Shown here: piece after piece, positions 12,889 to 24,500 of the stretch
Layout: each line of letters opens with the position of its first letter
Numbering within the stretch: the first letter of the stretch is position 1
Origin: Sialis fuliginosa
Taxonomy: Eukaryota > Arthropoda > Insecta > Megaloptera > Sialidae
NCBI GenBank assembly: GCA_961205875.1
Contig: OY540814.1
Location: 6,182,993-6,246,992 of the forward strand
Direction: 5' to 3'
DNA length: 64,000 nt
Program-made: the position numbers and the translations under genes
Notes under the pieces: generated by a model
Database searches by the model: none
Told to the model about the DNA's origin: nothing
What the model saw: only the letters and a program-made list of their open reading frames with translations

Positions 12889-13553
12889 ACAGTACCAATA
12901 GTAACTACTCACATTGTATTGTTAATATTATTATAAATATAGCATTTTATTCAAAATCTATATCCCTTTGCAAGTTTTAATTCTAAATCTGAAAAAGTAT
13001 AAATAGTTTTATATAAATTTTAAATCTGATTCTGTATCTACTTACATATAATACATTTGTTCTAAAATATCAGTACGAACGATACGCAAAATATTTTAAC
13101 ATTAACACTTTATTATATTGAGTTGATTAACATCAAATCAAGCCAATCAAAAGTTTCACAAAAATATGAAATATATGCATACGCCAGACATTAAAATATA
13201 AAAACAGCATAAGATTTAATCTTACATTAGTTAAAAATAACATTCCCATTAGAGATGACTAAACAGATATAGTATAAGCGGTTGCAACAGTTGCTAATAA
13301 TCATTAAAAATGTCATAACGTGGACGTTTTTTCCTCCAATATTTAATATTACATAAAGTCATATGACCGCGCATGCATGCACGTTTGTGCACCGTGCATG
13401 TTATACATACTTATTCAATGTTAAATATTTTTTTATTAATATCAATCATATCATTACACACCAAGTACATACATTAATATGTAGTATGTGCGCAATTCAC
13501 GTATACCAGTAATTCATAAAGAGAACAGTAGTGGATTAAGGATAAAATATCTT
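12889..13553. other. AT-rich intergenic DNA, nothing recognised
   Basis: No gene, repeat unit or strong hairpin was identified. The stretch near 13,370-13,400 (GCGCATGCATGCACG) is a short self-complementary run. Confidence 0.4.
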
Positions 13554-14090
13554 CCAAGTAAATGCACAGTGCTTCTTCGTGCTAAATTCACCAAAGGTAG
13601 TTAATTATTGAACAATTAAAAAAAAAAACCGTCTTAAGATAAATTGCCTGGCATTTAATTTCTATACAATTTTATTAAAAAATATTAGTTCGAAATTTTT
13701 AATGACGTAAATATCAACATAAAAAAAAACAAATGATGATTTTTTTAAAGCAAATTGAGATAAATCTTTGTAAGGGAATATTTTACAACAAACTTTGTAG
13801 ACCTATAATATAGGAAATTGAATGCTCTACAAAAAAGATTCTATAAAATTTTCACGTAACATGTGTCGTTCTTGACCCAACCAAGTTTCATTAAAATCGG
13901 TTCAGTGGTTCAAGAGTTGTGCGTGTGACAAGGATTCAGGGGACAGGCAGACACACATACACACACGGAACGAAAAGTGTTTGTCTTGACTTGAAACGAA
14001 AAGATCAAGTTAAAATTTTTAAAGCGAAGAACAAATTTTTTTTTCATTTTAAAACGATCATAAAGCTTCTCGTATATTCGATATAGCGAG
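13554..14090. repeat. Dispersed repeat, copy 2, with retrotransposon-like tail
   Basis: The first 150 bp repeat the block at 1232. The later part contains AAGTTTCATTAAAATCGGTTC and a GACAGGCAGACACACATACA-type run typical of RTE-like non-LTR tails, then AAAGTGTTTGTCTTGA. The latter also occurs at 15,319. Confidence 0.6.
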
Positions 14091-14221
14091 AAAGCAAAAA
14101 TTGCTTCCTAGGCCTTTAAACAAAATCAAATGTAAATTACATAATATTGAATTTAAACCAGATGGCATCAACCTTTTTTGTGAGTAGTGCCATCTATAAT
14201 TTTTAAACTATCACAAACATC

Positions 14222-15400
14222 TACCAAGTACTTGCACAGAGCTTCCTCGAGCTAAATTCAGTAAAGGTAGTTTATTATTCAAAGAATTGTAAAAATACTG
14301 ATAAAATATTGAGAATAACTGACATTTTTTTGATATTTTTTTTAAATATTAATTCAAAATCTTTCTTAATATGTGCCTGGTTATTATTATTATTATACAC
14401 ATACAAACGACATTTAATATGTCAATGTAAAAAACACGTGATCGAATCAATTAACAATGGTTTGAATTTTAGGAAGCAAAGGAAGATACATCTTAATATT
14501 TTATATTTATTTACATATTTTTGTAATAGAACATTTTACTACAAAAGTTGTATTAAGTTCTTTTTCATAGAAAATTTAATGTTTACAAAAATGATTCTAT
14601 AAAATTTTCACATGACATACGTCGTTCATGAGATATTTTGAAGAAAAAAAAACTATTTTTGGGATATCACCTGAATATAGACGCAGCTAAAAAAATCAAT
14701 TTTTATCAAAATTGGTTTAGTGGTTCATGAATAAGCGCCGTTATTTTGGTTTAACTATAACCGATGTAATAAAACCGGGTGTAAAAGTTTGTGTAGATGG
14801 CGCTTTATAACCGACATAACTCATCGGATTTAGTTATGCTATTCCTCTTGCTCTACAGGAATAGCATAAACCGGAATAGATCAGAAATAAAAATGCGTGT
14901 AAAATGCATATTAATCTATGTAGCCAACCTCAAATAATATAAGTATCTACGGAGTATAAGGATTTCATCGTAATGCACTTCGCATTAAGATTTGAAAAAG
15001 CGTCGTCACTTAAAATATGGTTAAAACACCTGAAACGAAGAGATGGAAAACAAAAGAAACGTGATTCGTGGGACATAAAAGAAAGGAAATATTTTTGAGA
15101 TTTTTTGTTGGTACACCATCGAACTTATAGCGTATTTCAAATCGGAATTATAATTCCAACTGACGTCACTTATTCTCGTATGTGTAAACAGCACCATTTG
15201 AAACGGTTTTATTACATCGGTTATAGTTAAATCGGAATAACAGCGCTGTGTAAACGTACTCAATTACTCAATGATTCAGCGGACAAAGACACACACACAG
15301 ACAAACAGACACGGAACGGAAAGTGTTTGTCTTGATCACATAGCTTCCCCCTATTTCTTTGGATGCGGCGAGGAAGCAAAAAAGTGAGATATTTTGTTCC
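14222..15400. repeat. Dispersed repeat, copy 3, split by an inserted TIR element
   Basis: It has the order of motifs of copy 2: CTTGCACAGAGCTTCCTCG, then GTTTAGTGGTTCATGA, and after the insertion ACTCAATGATTCAGCGGACA, a CA-rich run and GGAACGGAAAGTGTTTGTCTT. The inserted block at 14734-15247 is described separately. The 97-codon frame at 14309-14602 is not recognisable. Confidence 0.6.
14734..15247. mobile_element. Nested TIR element (514 bp, 43-bp inverted repeats)
   Basis: AGCGCCGTTATTTTGGTTTA, continuing to ATAACCGATGTAATAAAACC, on the left is matched by GGTTTTATTACATCGGTTAT, running to GAATAACAGCGCT, on the right. It interrupts the dispersed repeat exactly where copy 2 is uninterrupted, so it is the younger insertion. 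Confidence 0.75.
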
Positions 15401-15449
15401 AATAAGTAGCTACTCTAATATGAAAATTATAAAATCCATTCTCATGGAC

Positions 15450-15910
15450 TGAATTTTTTTTTCACTTATCCTATTGAGTGGGATGTATTTAGCAAAGTCT
15501 CCAAAATGCAACAAAAAATATTATAGGATTGATTTTAACCCTTCAGTCACGATATATTTACGTTCAAAGTAAGTCGTTATCAGAACGCCCCACCCCCTGA
15601 AAAAATCTGAAAAAAATCCAGATTATAACTTTTAATTAGTACTTATACTGAAAATTATAATGAATACTACCAAAAAAAATTTGGACCCCCTTACCATAGT
15701 GTACTTTTTTTCACTTACCCAATTGAGGTTTCCTAAAATGCAACAAAAAATATCTCAGGATTTTTTGATTCAGTCACTATATATTTGTATTTCAATGTCG
15801 TTATCGAAGCGTCCCTCCTCTCTAATTTCTATATAAATATTTTTATAAATCGAAGTGAGAATGACAACGGAACCCTATCATGTGCGTGCCCAACACGCAC
15901 TTGGTCGTTT
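15450..15910. repeat. Dispersed repeat related to 50.29-50.83 kb
   Basis: It shares CACTTATCCTATTGAGTGGG, TTCAGTCACGATATATTTACG and the end CATGTGCGTGCCCAACACGC with 50290-50830. A third, truncated copy is at 55309. A partial internal repeat (CAACAAAAAATATCTCAGGA) follows. Element class not determined. Confidence 0.7.
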
Positions 15911-17590
15911 TATTTCTAAAAAGCCCAATTTTTTCCTTCATTTTAGGTCATGCCAATGATTTTTTATATAAACAACTTGCAAAATGAGCATATGTATAAT
16001 TTATTTAAGTAGGTAAGTACACTATAGAGAAAATCTGAGAAAAACACATAAAATAACAATTTTATTTAGATTGCAATTCATAAAAACATAGCATTAATAT
16101 AATGCCTATATTATCATCAGTTAATTGAGCTTTTACCCGGAACACTAATGATTTTTTTGGTTAGGGCGTTGTTTCAAGTACGGTTCTGACTACTGTTCCA
16201 GTTCTGCTTTTATAAATTAGATAAATAAATAATTTCATAAGTATAAAAATGAATACAAATCCAATAAAGTGAATATTTTTCAATATTTTGCATATTTTAT
16301 ATTTCTAATAATATGTATATTGTTTATATTATTTTTTACTATATTGTATATTGCAGTGGTATGTGTATCATGTACCTATATAAAAACTTTAATAAATAAA
16401 TATGGTACAATATTTCTACACCAATATTGGAAAAACCACCTACTGATCTTAATATTACCCCCAAGTACAGATACACAATGGATCAATAGAGATGCCCTAT
16501 TTAAAATTGGAGCAGTACAGGGAATGTTCTGCTTTCAAAGTTTTCTACTATATATTCAAAATCTAGGACATTACAGTTAGTGCCCGAGTATTTTTTAATA
16601 TTCTATTTTATTATTATATGCATTTTTAAATAGAAAATCAAAATCAAATAAGAAGAATTTATAACTGTTTTATTTAAAATTATTTTATTAAAATAAAGTA
16701 TTAAATATTTTGATTTTTTGTGAAGAATAAGGAAATTAGTGAATAATTAATATTTTTTACTGTATTGCTTTTTGTAATTTTTTTACATTAATAATATAGT
16801 ATAGTTTAATATAGTAACCAATATATTATTATGCATTTTTATAATAAAATAAATTAATTAAGGAAAATATAAAATACATTGTCGTTATCAAGCCAAATAA
16901 TATAAGTTTAAAATTATATTCACGCTAATTTATTTTTTATACAATCAAATTAATTTGTTTCAATGTTTTATTTACATATATGTAAATTAAATATATAAAA
17001 TAGTAGGTAGTAAAATTTAATTAATCAAAATCTTTATCATTTAATTATTGTTAGTGAGTTCATAATAATAATAAATAATAACACATAATAATAACACTTT
17101 GGTTATCGTAAAATAAATCAATAATGTAGGTTCGTTTATAAAAATACCTTATCATTTTTAATTGTTTTACCTATAGAGAAAAAATAAACAATATTTTTTT
17201 ATAAATATAAAAATTGAAGACAACAATTATAATATTTTTTAAGCAGATATAACAATAGAAATACAAAATACATATTTGCAATAAGCAAACTAAAATGTTC
17301 TACACATATGACATCACGTAAAGGTGTCAAGTACAGCGAGTTTAGCTGTCACAGTAGAGTACATAGTTATATAATCGAGTTATAAAAAAGCCATGCTCAC
17401 TCTGCTAAAAAGTGTTAACGCGTATGTACGAACATTGTTGTCGTGTTTATTGAAATGATAATAAGTGTTGAATTGAATAATTGTATGTAGTATAGCTATT
17501 TAAATAGAATATGTATTGTGGAGTAGATAATATGTGTATGTTTTATGTGAGCACACATTTGTTGTGAGGCAAGCAACAGAAACAAGGATG
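15911..17590. other. AT-rich upstream region of pasilla
   Basis: No repeat family or gene is recognised. The longest frame (16269-16580, 103 codons) has a hydrophobic start and no known motif; I regard it as fortuitous. The last part may hold the pasilla transcription start. Confidence 0.4.
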
Positions 17591-17599
17591 ATGACGTGT

Positions 17600-18560
17600 G
17601 TGGAGGGGTTAATGTGTGTTGTGGTGAAGCGGGCAGACAGAGCGTGTGGGACAGTCGCAAATTGTAGCGGAGCCGAGTCGCGAGCCGATAGCGCACGATA
17701 CTTGACCGATGTACGTTTGAGTTCCAAGATGGCGGCCGACTCGGGAATGGATACGTGCCCGTCGCCAGAGATCGCGGACTCCAGGAAACGGCCGCTGGAC
17801 GGCGACATCGAAAACGGAGACAACAAGAGGTCTCACTTCAGTACAGGTACTGAGTGCGCGGTGACAGTGGTTGTGCGTTGAGAGACAGTGCCGGTGGTGG
17901 TGTGACCCATTGTTGGCGGTGGCCACGCGGCGGGGGCGGCGATCAATCGCAAGCAGTCCGAGGCACCTCCGCGGTGCGCCCTGCGAATGCCGCGGCCGCC
18001 GAGCGCGCTCACTGCACTGCGGGCATATGTTACGGCCGTTTCCAAAATTCAACAGTTCTTCTGTTTCATTTTGCCTAGAGATTGATGTGCGGGTTGCTGT
18101 CGCGACTCACACAAACTCATGTTAAATAATTCGGGCTCGTTTGACCTGGATAACTTGCTGTACGCATTGCCACTAGGTGAGTTGTCAATGTGCGACCGTC
18201 GTTTGTTCGCTCACCACATTATCAACTCCATCCAATCATCCGAGTGTCATCGTTCGTTCGCTGTTTGCTTCTCGCATCGGGCGCGCGCCCCCCTGTTAAC
18301 CCATTAACCGTCGAGAGAGCGCGCGCGGGCGTCCGTGTGTTGCGTAACGCGTGCACGTGTCGCCGCCAACGTGACATCCCCACACTCGATACTGCACATT
18401 CATCGATCAGGCACTGTTCCTCATCGCTCATACGTCGCCAACACCGGTTCACCTTCAAGGGTATCCACGGTCGGCCTTCGCGAGCGTACGTGGCGCTCGT
18501 GCCCCAAAATCTGCTGCTGCTGCGTCACACGCGCGCTCCGTTTATTCGCGCTCATTACAA
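17600..18560 (+). promoter_or_regulatory. GC- and CpG-rich 5' region of pasilla
   Basis: This is the only kilobase-scale GC-rich stretch in the window. It surrounds the first coding exon and the candidate alternative exon, with runs such as GCGGCGGGGGCGGCGAT near 17930 and CGCGCGCGGGCG near 18320. Several overlapping open frames on both strands (up to 202 codons) are by-products of GC richness and lack conserved motifs. I read it as the 5' UTR and promoter-proximal region. No TATA box or initiator could be assigned with confidence. Confidence 0.5.
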
Positions 18561-21500
18561 AAATCACACAACATGTCATAAAATCAATATACCAGCTACA
18601 GCTAAAATATCTACTGTTACACCTTTGACCTCAGCTCATATTTACGTATGTAACACGATTTTTACATGTGTACCACGTAAACAGGGGGTTTCAATCAAAA
18701 ATAATAAAAACAAAACTATAACGATTTTTTTGTTTCACTTGTATTTCTGGGATGATATTTCAAATCTTACTGTCAATATTTTTAATATGATTTATTAGGG
18801 TTACATGGTTTAATCTATACGTTTTTATTATAGAATTATGTTAAATACAAATTCTAATTTGTTTTGTAACAATGGGATTTTGGAATTTTAATTTATTTGA
18901 AATAGAGGTGTTGTCAAGTCGTGAGAGAACGTTTTATTCCCGTCAATATCCCCGAAACGGTAATCAATACTAATAATTATTAATTTTCTAGATAAAAATA
19001 ATACTTAATATGGTTTAATGTAGATATAAACCAAAATTCATTCATAATAACAACCCATCAAGACTGACCGTGGATATCTTGTTGTAGATTGTACATATAA
19101 ACATATATTATATCAATAACACATGTTTAGTTGTAAAATCAGTGATTTTTATTAGCTCTTTTGGGATTCCACTTTATAACAGGTTCAGATGGAACGTACC
19201 ACTTTAAAGTACTGGTCCCAAGTGTGGCCGCGGGGGCCATCATTGGCAAAGGAGGTGAGACAATCGCACAACTGCAGAAAGATACGGGTGCCAGAGTTAA
19301 GATGTCAAAATCCCATGACTTTTATCCAGGTACAGGTACAAATCTTTAATATTTTTATTACAAACAAAGCAGGTTTGGATTAATGTAACTAACGTAATTA
19401 ACGCTACAGCAAAAAGATTTTAATAAGTATTAGACATATTACATTTGAAATAATTTCTTTGTAAATTTCAATTTTTGGCAAATTAAAAATAATTTTATAT
19501 ATGTTACAAAATTGATCCAACTCTGCTTCAAATTTTAAATATAAGTTTTCATTGTATCGATTATTTTCATAAATATTTGCAAAATAAATGCCAATTAATT
19601 TAATAGTGAAATAGAGATAATTTTAAGTACATTATTGTTCTTTTAACCTTGAATGATAACTAGTTAACTTCTTGATAAACTTATATGTATATACATATAT
19701 TTATATTTTTCAATAATTTTACATTTTGACAAGCTTAAAATTACCTTTGTCTACAACAAAATAAATAAGTATTTTCTTGAAACATTAATATGCTTACAAT
19801 AGTAATTAATACTGTTTTACTATTTTTGTAAATAATTTTCTCTTTTGAAAATATAGAATCATGCTAATTAGAATTTTTTGTAATTGAGTCATTTACATGA
19901 AATTAATTAAATACATCAAAGATAAAATTATATGAATAAATTAATAAATATTTATATGTGATAGCCTGTTCTGTTTTTAATGATTTTACATTAGTTTATT
20001 CTAAATTTCCAAGAACTATTATCTATATTAATTAATAATGTTGTCATTTTAAATGTTTCTTATCAGCTAGAAAAACTAAATATATATTGTATTGATTATT
20101 ACTTGAATGATAAACTTAATGATTTTTGAATAAGTACTCTAGCACTTTAAATGCACTCTTTATTTTTGTTTATATATTTATTTTATTTAATATTTTTTAA
20201 ACATTGTCAGCGTCATTCATATTCTATTTAGAAAGTTCCAAAAATGTGCATTTTATTTATGTCTGCAAATATGTATGTTATTACCATATTACCTAATAAT
20301 GATTGTATATAATTATTACATAAAAATGTATATTCATTTTAAAATTAAATACTAGTATTCATGATAAAAAAGTACTGACTTATATCGATTATGTAAATAT
20401 TTCATTGTAACGTAATCAGAGCCGGATTTACTCATAAGCAAAATAAGCAGTTGTTTAGGGCCCCAACTTAGTGGGGGGGGGCTCTCGATCCATCGAAACC
20501 TTGCGACTATGTCTCCAGAGAAGACTCGTGGATTTAACTATTTTTTTTATATATGTACATACAAATAGACAAACTTTGAAGTTTGCACTTGTAAAATTCA
20601 GAAAGAAAGCTTTGTGATTTATTTTGTTCTTAAATAATAAGAATCTTTTGTTAATTTTCGATACTTTAAAAAATAAATATCTTGAAAAATAATTTATGCA
20701 GAATTATTTAAATCTTTGATTTTAGAATTTGCTTAGCTTATTGTTAGGTTGAATTATTTCTGAGGTTAAGAGTCCCTCCTATGACTGCTTAGGGCCATTA
20801 CAAATATAAATCAGGCCCTGGTAACGTTCCTTTTTCTAAATACTTTTTTTGCATTCCAAGAAAACATACATGAATTATTATTAAACTTACGATAGAAAAA
20901 TATTATAAATAACACAAATTTTTTGATAAACATAAATGAATGTGTAATATAGCCAATGATTTTTAGGTACGACAGAACGAGTTTGTTTGATAACAGGGAC
21001 AATCGATGCCATAATGGCTGTGCTTGATTTTATAATGGATAAAATTAAGGAAAAACCGGATCTCAGTAAACCATTAGGTGATTTTGATACCAAACCAACT
21101 GTTGAACGGGACAAACAGGTAAAAGACATATCAATCTGGAACTCGCGTTCTTAAACTAAAGATCGTACAAATATATTATGGTATAACGAATTATAAATAA
21201 TTTTTATATTTTTAAGGTTAAAATTTTGGTGCCAAATTCAACTGCTGGTATGGTGATAGGAAAAGCTGGAAATTATATTAAACAAATTAAAGAAGAAACT
21301 GGTTCATATGTACAAATTTCTCAGAAAGCTAAAGATTTATCGTTACAGGAACGCTGTATTACAGTTATCGGTAAGTTGTTATTTATTTTATGTTAACTTA
21401 ATTACCTATAATCAGACTAATATTAAATATAAATGTCTTTAAAATAAACCTATGTAGAATTTATTGATTTGTTTTAACCATGTATATAGATTGTATGTAA

Positions 21501-24500
21501 CTATATTTATTGCTGTGAAGCTTATTTATTAATAACTTAATTAGAGGATTGGATATACATTAATGATCAAGTATATTTTAAGTGCCTGGAAATTATTATA
21601 GTACAAATGTATATGAGTTTGGAAATAGTATTAGCACTATATTTTTACTAAATTTTAGTCCCATTGAAATTTCCTGTATAAATCTGTCAAATTGACGTGT
21701 AGTAATAGTAAATTTAGTGTTAAGGAGATTGTTCTATGAACCAAATCCAAAATTAAATTCTAATAATTGTTTTATATGATAGATTAATATTATTGAAATT
21801 GAAATTTTTATTTTTGTCACGTCGTTATGAAAATATTAAATTTTGAAAATTGTCATTTTAGTATGATTAGTATAAGGAAACACCGTGCATTGTTGCTTTA
21901 TATAGAAAAAATATACTTTTCTAACCAAGTTTAATTTTTGAAAAATAGTTTAAACAACTCGGAAAACAATTGTCGTCATATCAACAAAGTTATAAACACT
22001 TTTACCGCATTGTTTTTTTGTAACAATTAATTTTTGGTAACAGAATCACATATGATTATTACTAAAATCGAATAAGAGTTATAAATTTGGCAACGTTGTT
22101 TGATATTTGCTTGTATGTGTATCTGTGTAGTGGTGTTGAGCTGTGTTACGAGTTGAGTGCATTTGAAAAGAATAAATAGTAAATTAAAAAATGGGAAGTA
22201 ATTATTTGAGCAGTTTTTTAAATATTCGGGCGGTTACATTGAGCAGTTATTAATTCATTTGGGCAGTATTAAACTTTTTGTGCGATAATTAAATCAATTG
22301 TGGCAGTAAAATGTAGCAAGTAATATACAAGATTTTAGTAAGTTATTTAATCTGAAAGTGGCAGTTAAAAACATACTCGAGCAGTAGATTAAATGGCCAG
22401 TACAATAATTATTTGAGTGGTAAAATAATTCAATTGGGCAGTTAAATAAATAGTTCGGCAGTTCGGTAAAAGCCAAGTTTACTTTTGGTTGAAAAAAGCA
22501 GCTTACATAACAAAGGCAAGGGGACCTGATCCCCCGCTGCACTGGTGTAACCAGAATATTTTTTGGGGGTAAGGAGCAATTTTTTTTATTGGGGTCATTC
22601 ACATATAAGATATATTTTACAAATATATGATATGGAATAACCATCTGGTCCCCCGCTGGTTACAAAAATTCAGGGAGGCAGGACTCCTTGCCCCTCCCCC
22701 TGTGTTGTAACAAACAAGAGACCAAATGGTTACACAATATAATATATATGTAAAATATATATATTATATGTTAATGGCCTCCATAAAAAATCCCCCCCTC
22801 CTAAAAATCCCGGTCTTTTAATTATAAATAAAATAAATAAATAATTATTTTTAAACAAAAAATTATTTTTGATCATAAATTTTAAAAATTTAAGTTAAAA
22901 TAAATAAATAATTTTAAATAAAATTACCCCCCCCCCCCCCCAAAAAAAAAAAAAAACAACAACCAGAATCCCCCGCCTTCATCTCCCTGAAAAAGTCGGT
23001 CCCGCATTGCCTTCTCAGAAAAAAATGGTTACCGCTTACCCCAATATTTATAACGGACCGATTCTGATTTAGTTACTGCTTACGTGTTACTGCCCAATCA
23101 TTTATTTTACTTCCCAAAGTATTTATTCAACCACCCATTTCATAATATATTACCGCTCGTTTCCATTTTTTTACTGCTCACATTTTATCACCCAATATGT
23201 TATTGAACTTACCATTTTTATTTTAATACTGACCAAAACTGTAATATATTACCGCCCGTTTAAATCATAGCCTTAAAAAATGTTTTTGATGGAAAAATTT
23301 AGGTTGGTACCACTTTTATACTAGAGTCAAATGAGCGATTGAGAGCATCATTAATTACCTTTTTTTTTAAATAATGAAACGTATTATATATACATCAAAA
23401 ACAAACTTTTTCATGTTTACATTAATTTTCTAATATATACCTACACTTGACTCATAATTACTAGAACAACCTTCTTAATAGTCAACATAATATAATCCTC
23501 ATATTATTATTTAAATAAGAAATGATATTTATTATTGTAAAAATAATCTGCTGTGTAATTTTAAACATAAGGTTAAATAATTGTATAAGGTACTGTTACC
23601 AGTCCTGGATCATACCCCAATGTTGGACTCTTGTTTAATCAAATGTACTAAATTAGAAATATTTGTTGATATTTGATTACTGCAGACACTTAAGTAACTG
23701 TAAAACAGCTTAATTTGATGACAATTGACCAGTGGGTGTCAAAATGGCGGATATTTAATCTAATTATCAGAGCAATTTATTTATTAATTATTATATTATC
23801 ATAACATCTGCTTTACATTCTTTAAAAAAAATTTATTTTTATTTTATAACTTATATCATTTTGTAATCATTAGCAAGTGTCCATCACTGGGTGCCCTTTA
23901 CTAGTTTTACTTTATCTATTACTGAATAAAAAACATAAACAAATTAAACGGCTATAATTAAAAAAAAAAACTATATTTGTGGACTTTGGTAATTAAAATG
24001 ATTTAATAAAGAAGTACTTGTTTTATTAGTAACATGAGTTCGTGAGAATTATAAAAAGAAGTCCATCAATCCCAAAAAACACCTTATTCTTAAAGACTGG
24101 TGCCAGTACCTTATATCCTTTATACTATTCAAACTAAAAATGTTATGTTTGTAGAAAAAATAATACAGAAATGTTAATAATTATACACTGAGTCTCGATA
24201 AGTCCAAATTCTTTAAAAGTCAAAGAAAATGTCCATATCTTTCTCTTCAGGCCTCAAAACCTCTATTTCTTGAGTATGAATTCTCTATAACTCAAACTAA
24301 TTATGGTTTCCCTAGGAGGCATTTTTAATACATTCTTACCCTATAAACTTGAAGTTTTGTGACTTCTATAACTCAACAACGCATAACATAATCTCTCTAA
24401 CTCAAAACCCTCTGTAAGTCAAACCCTTTACCTTGAACTAAATTTCTTTAAAATGTTGAAAAGGTTAAATAAATAAAACAATACATTTCAGGTGAGAAAG

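Noticed and set aside
13370-13400. Short self-complementary GCATGCATGC run as a regulatory palindrome
   Set aside because: Too short and isolated to assign a function.
16269-16580. 103-codon plus-strand frame with a hydrophobic N-terminus
   Set aside because: The hydrophobic stretch is what AT-rich DNA encodes by default. There is no family motif or splice context.
17609-18798. Several overlapping long frames on both strands around 17.6-18.8 kb (up to 202 codons)
   Set aside because: GC-rich sequence has few stop codons, the frames overlap on both strands and none has recognisable motifs. Only the frame containing the pasilla N-terminus is supported, plus the short phase-matched exon candidate.
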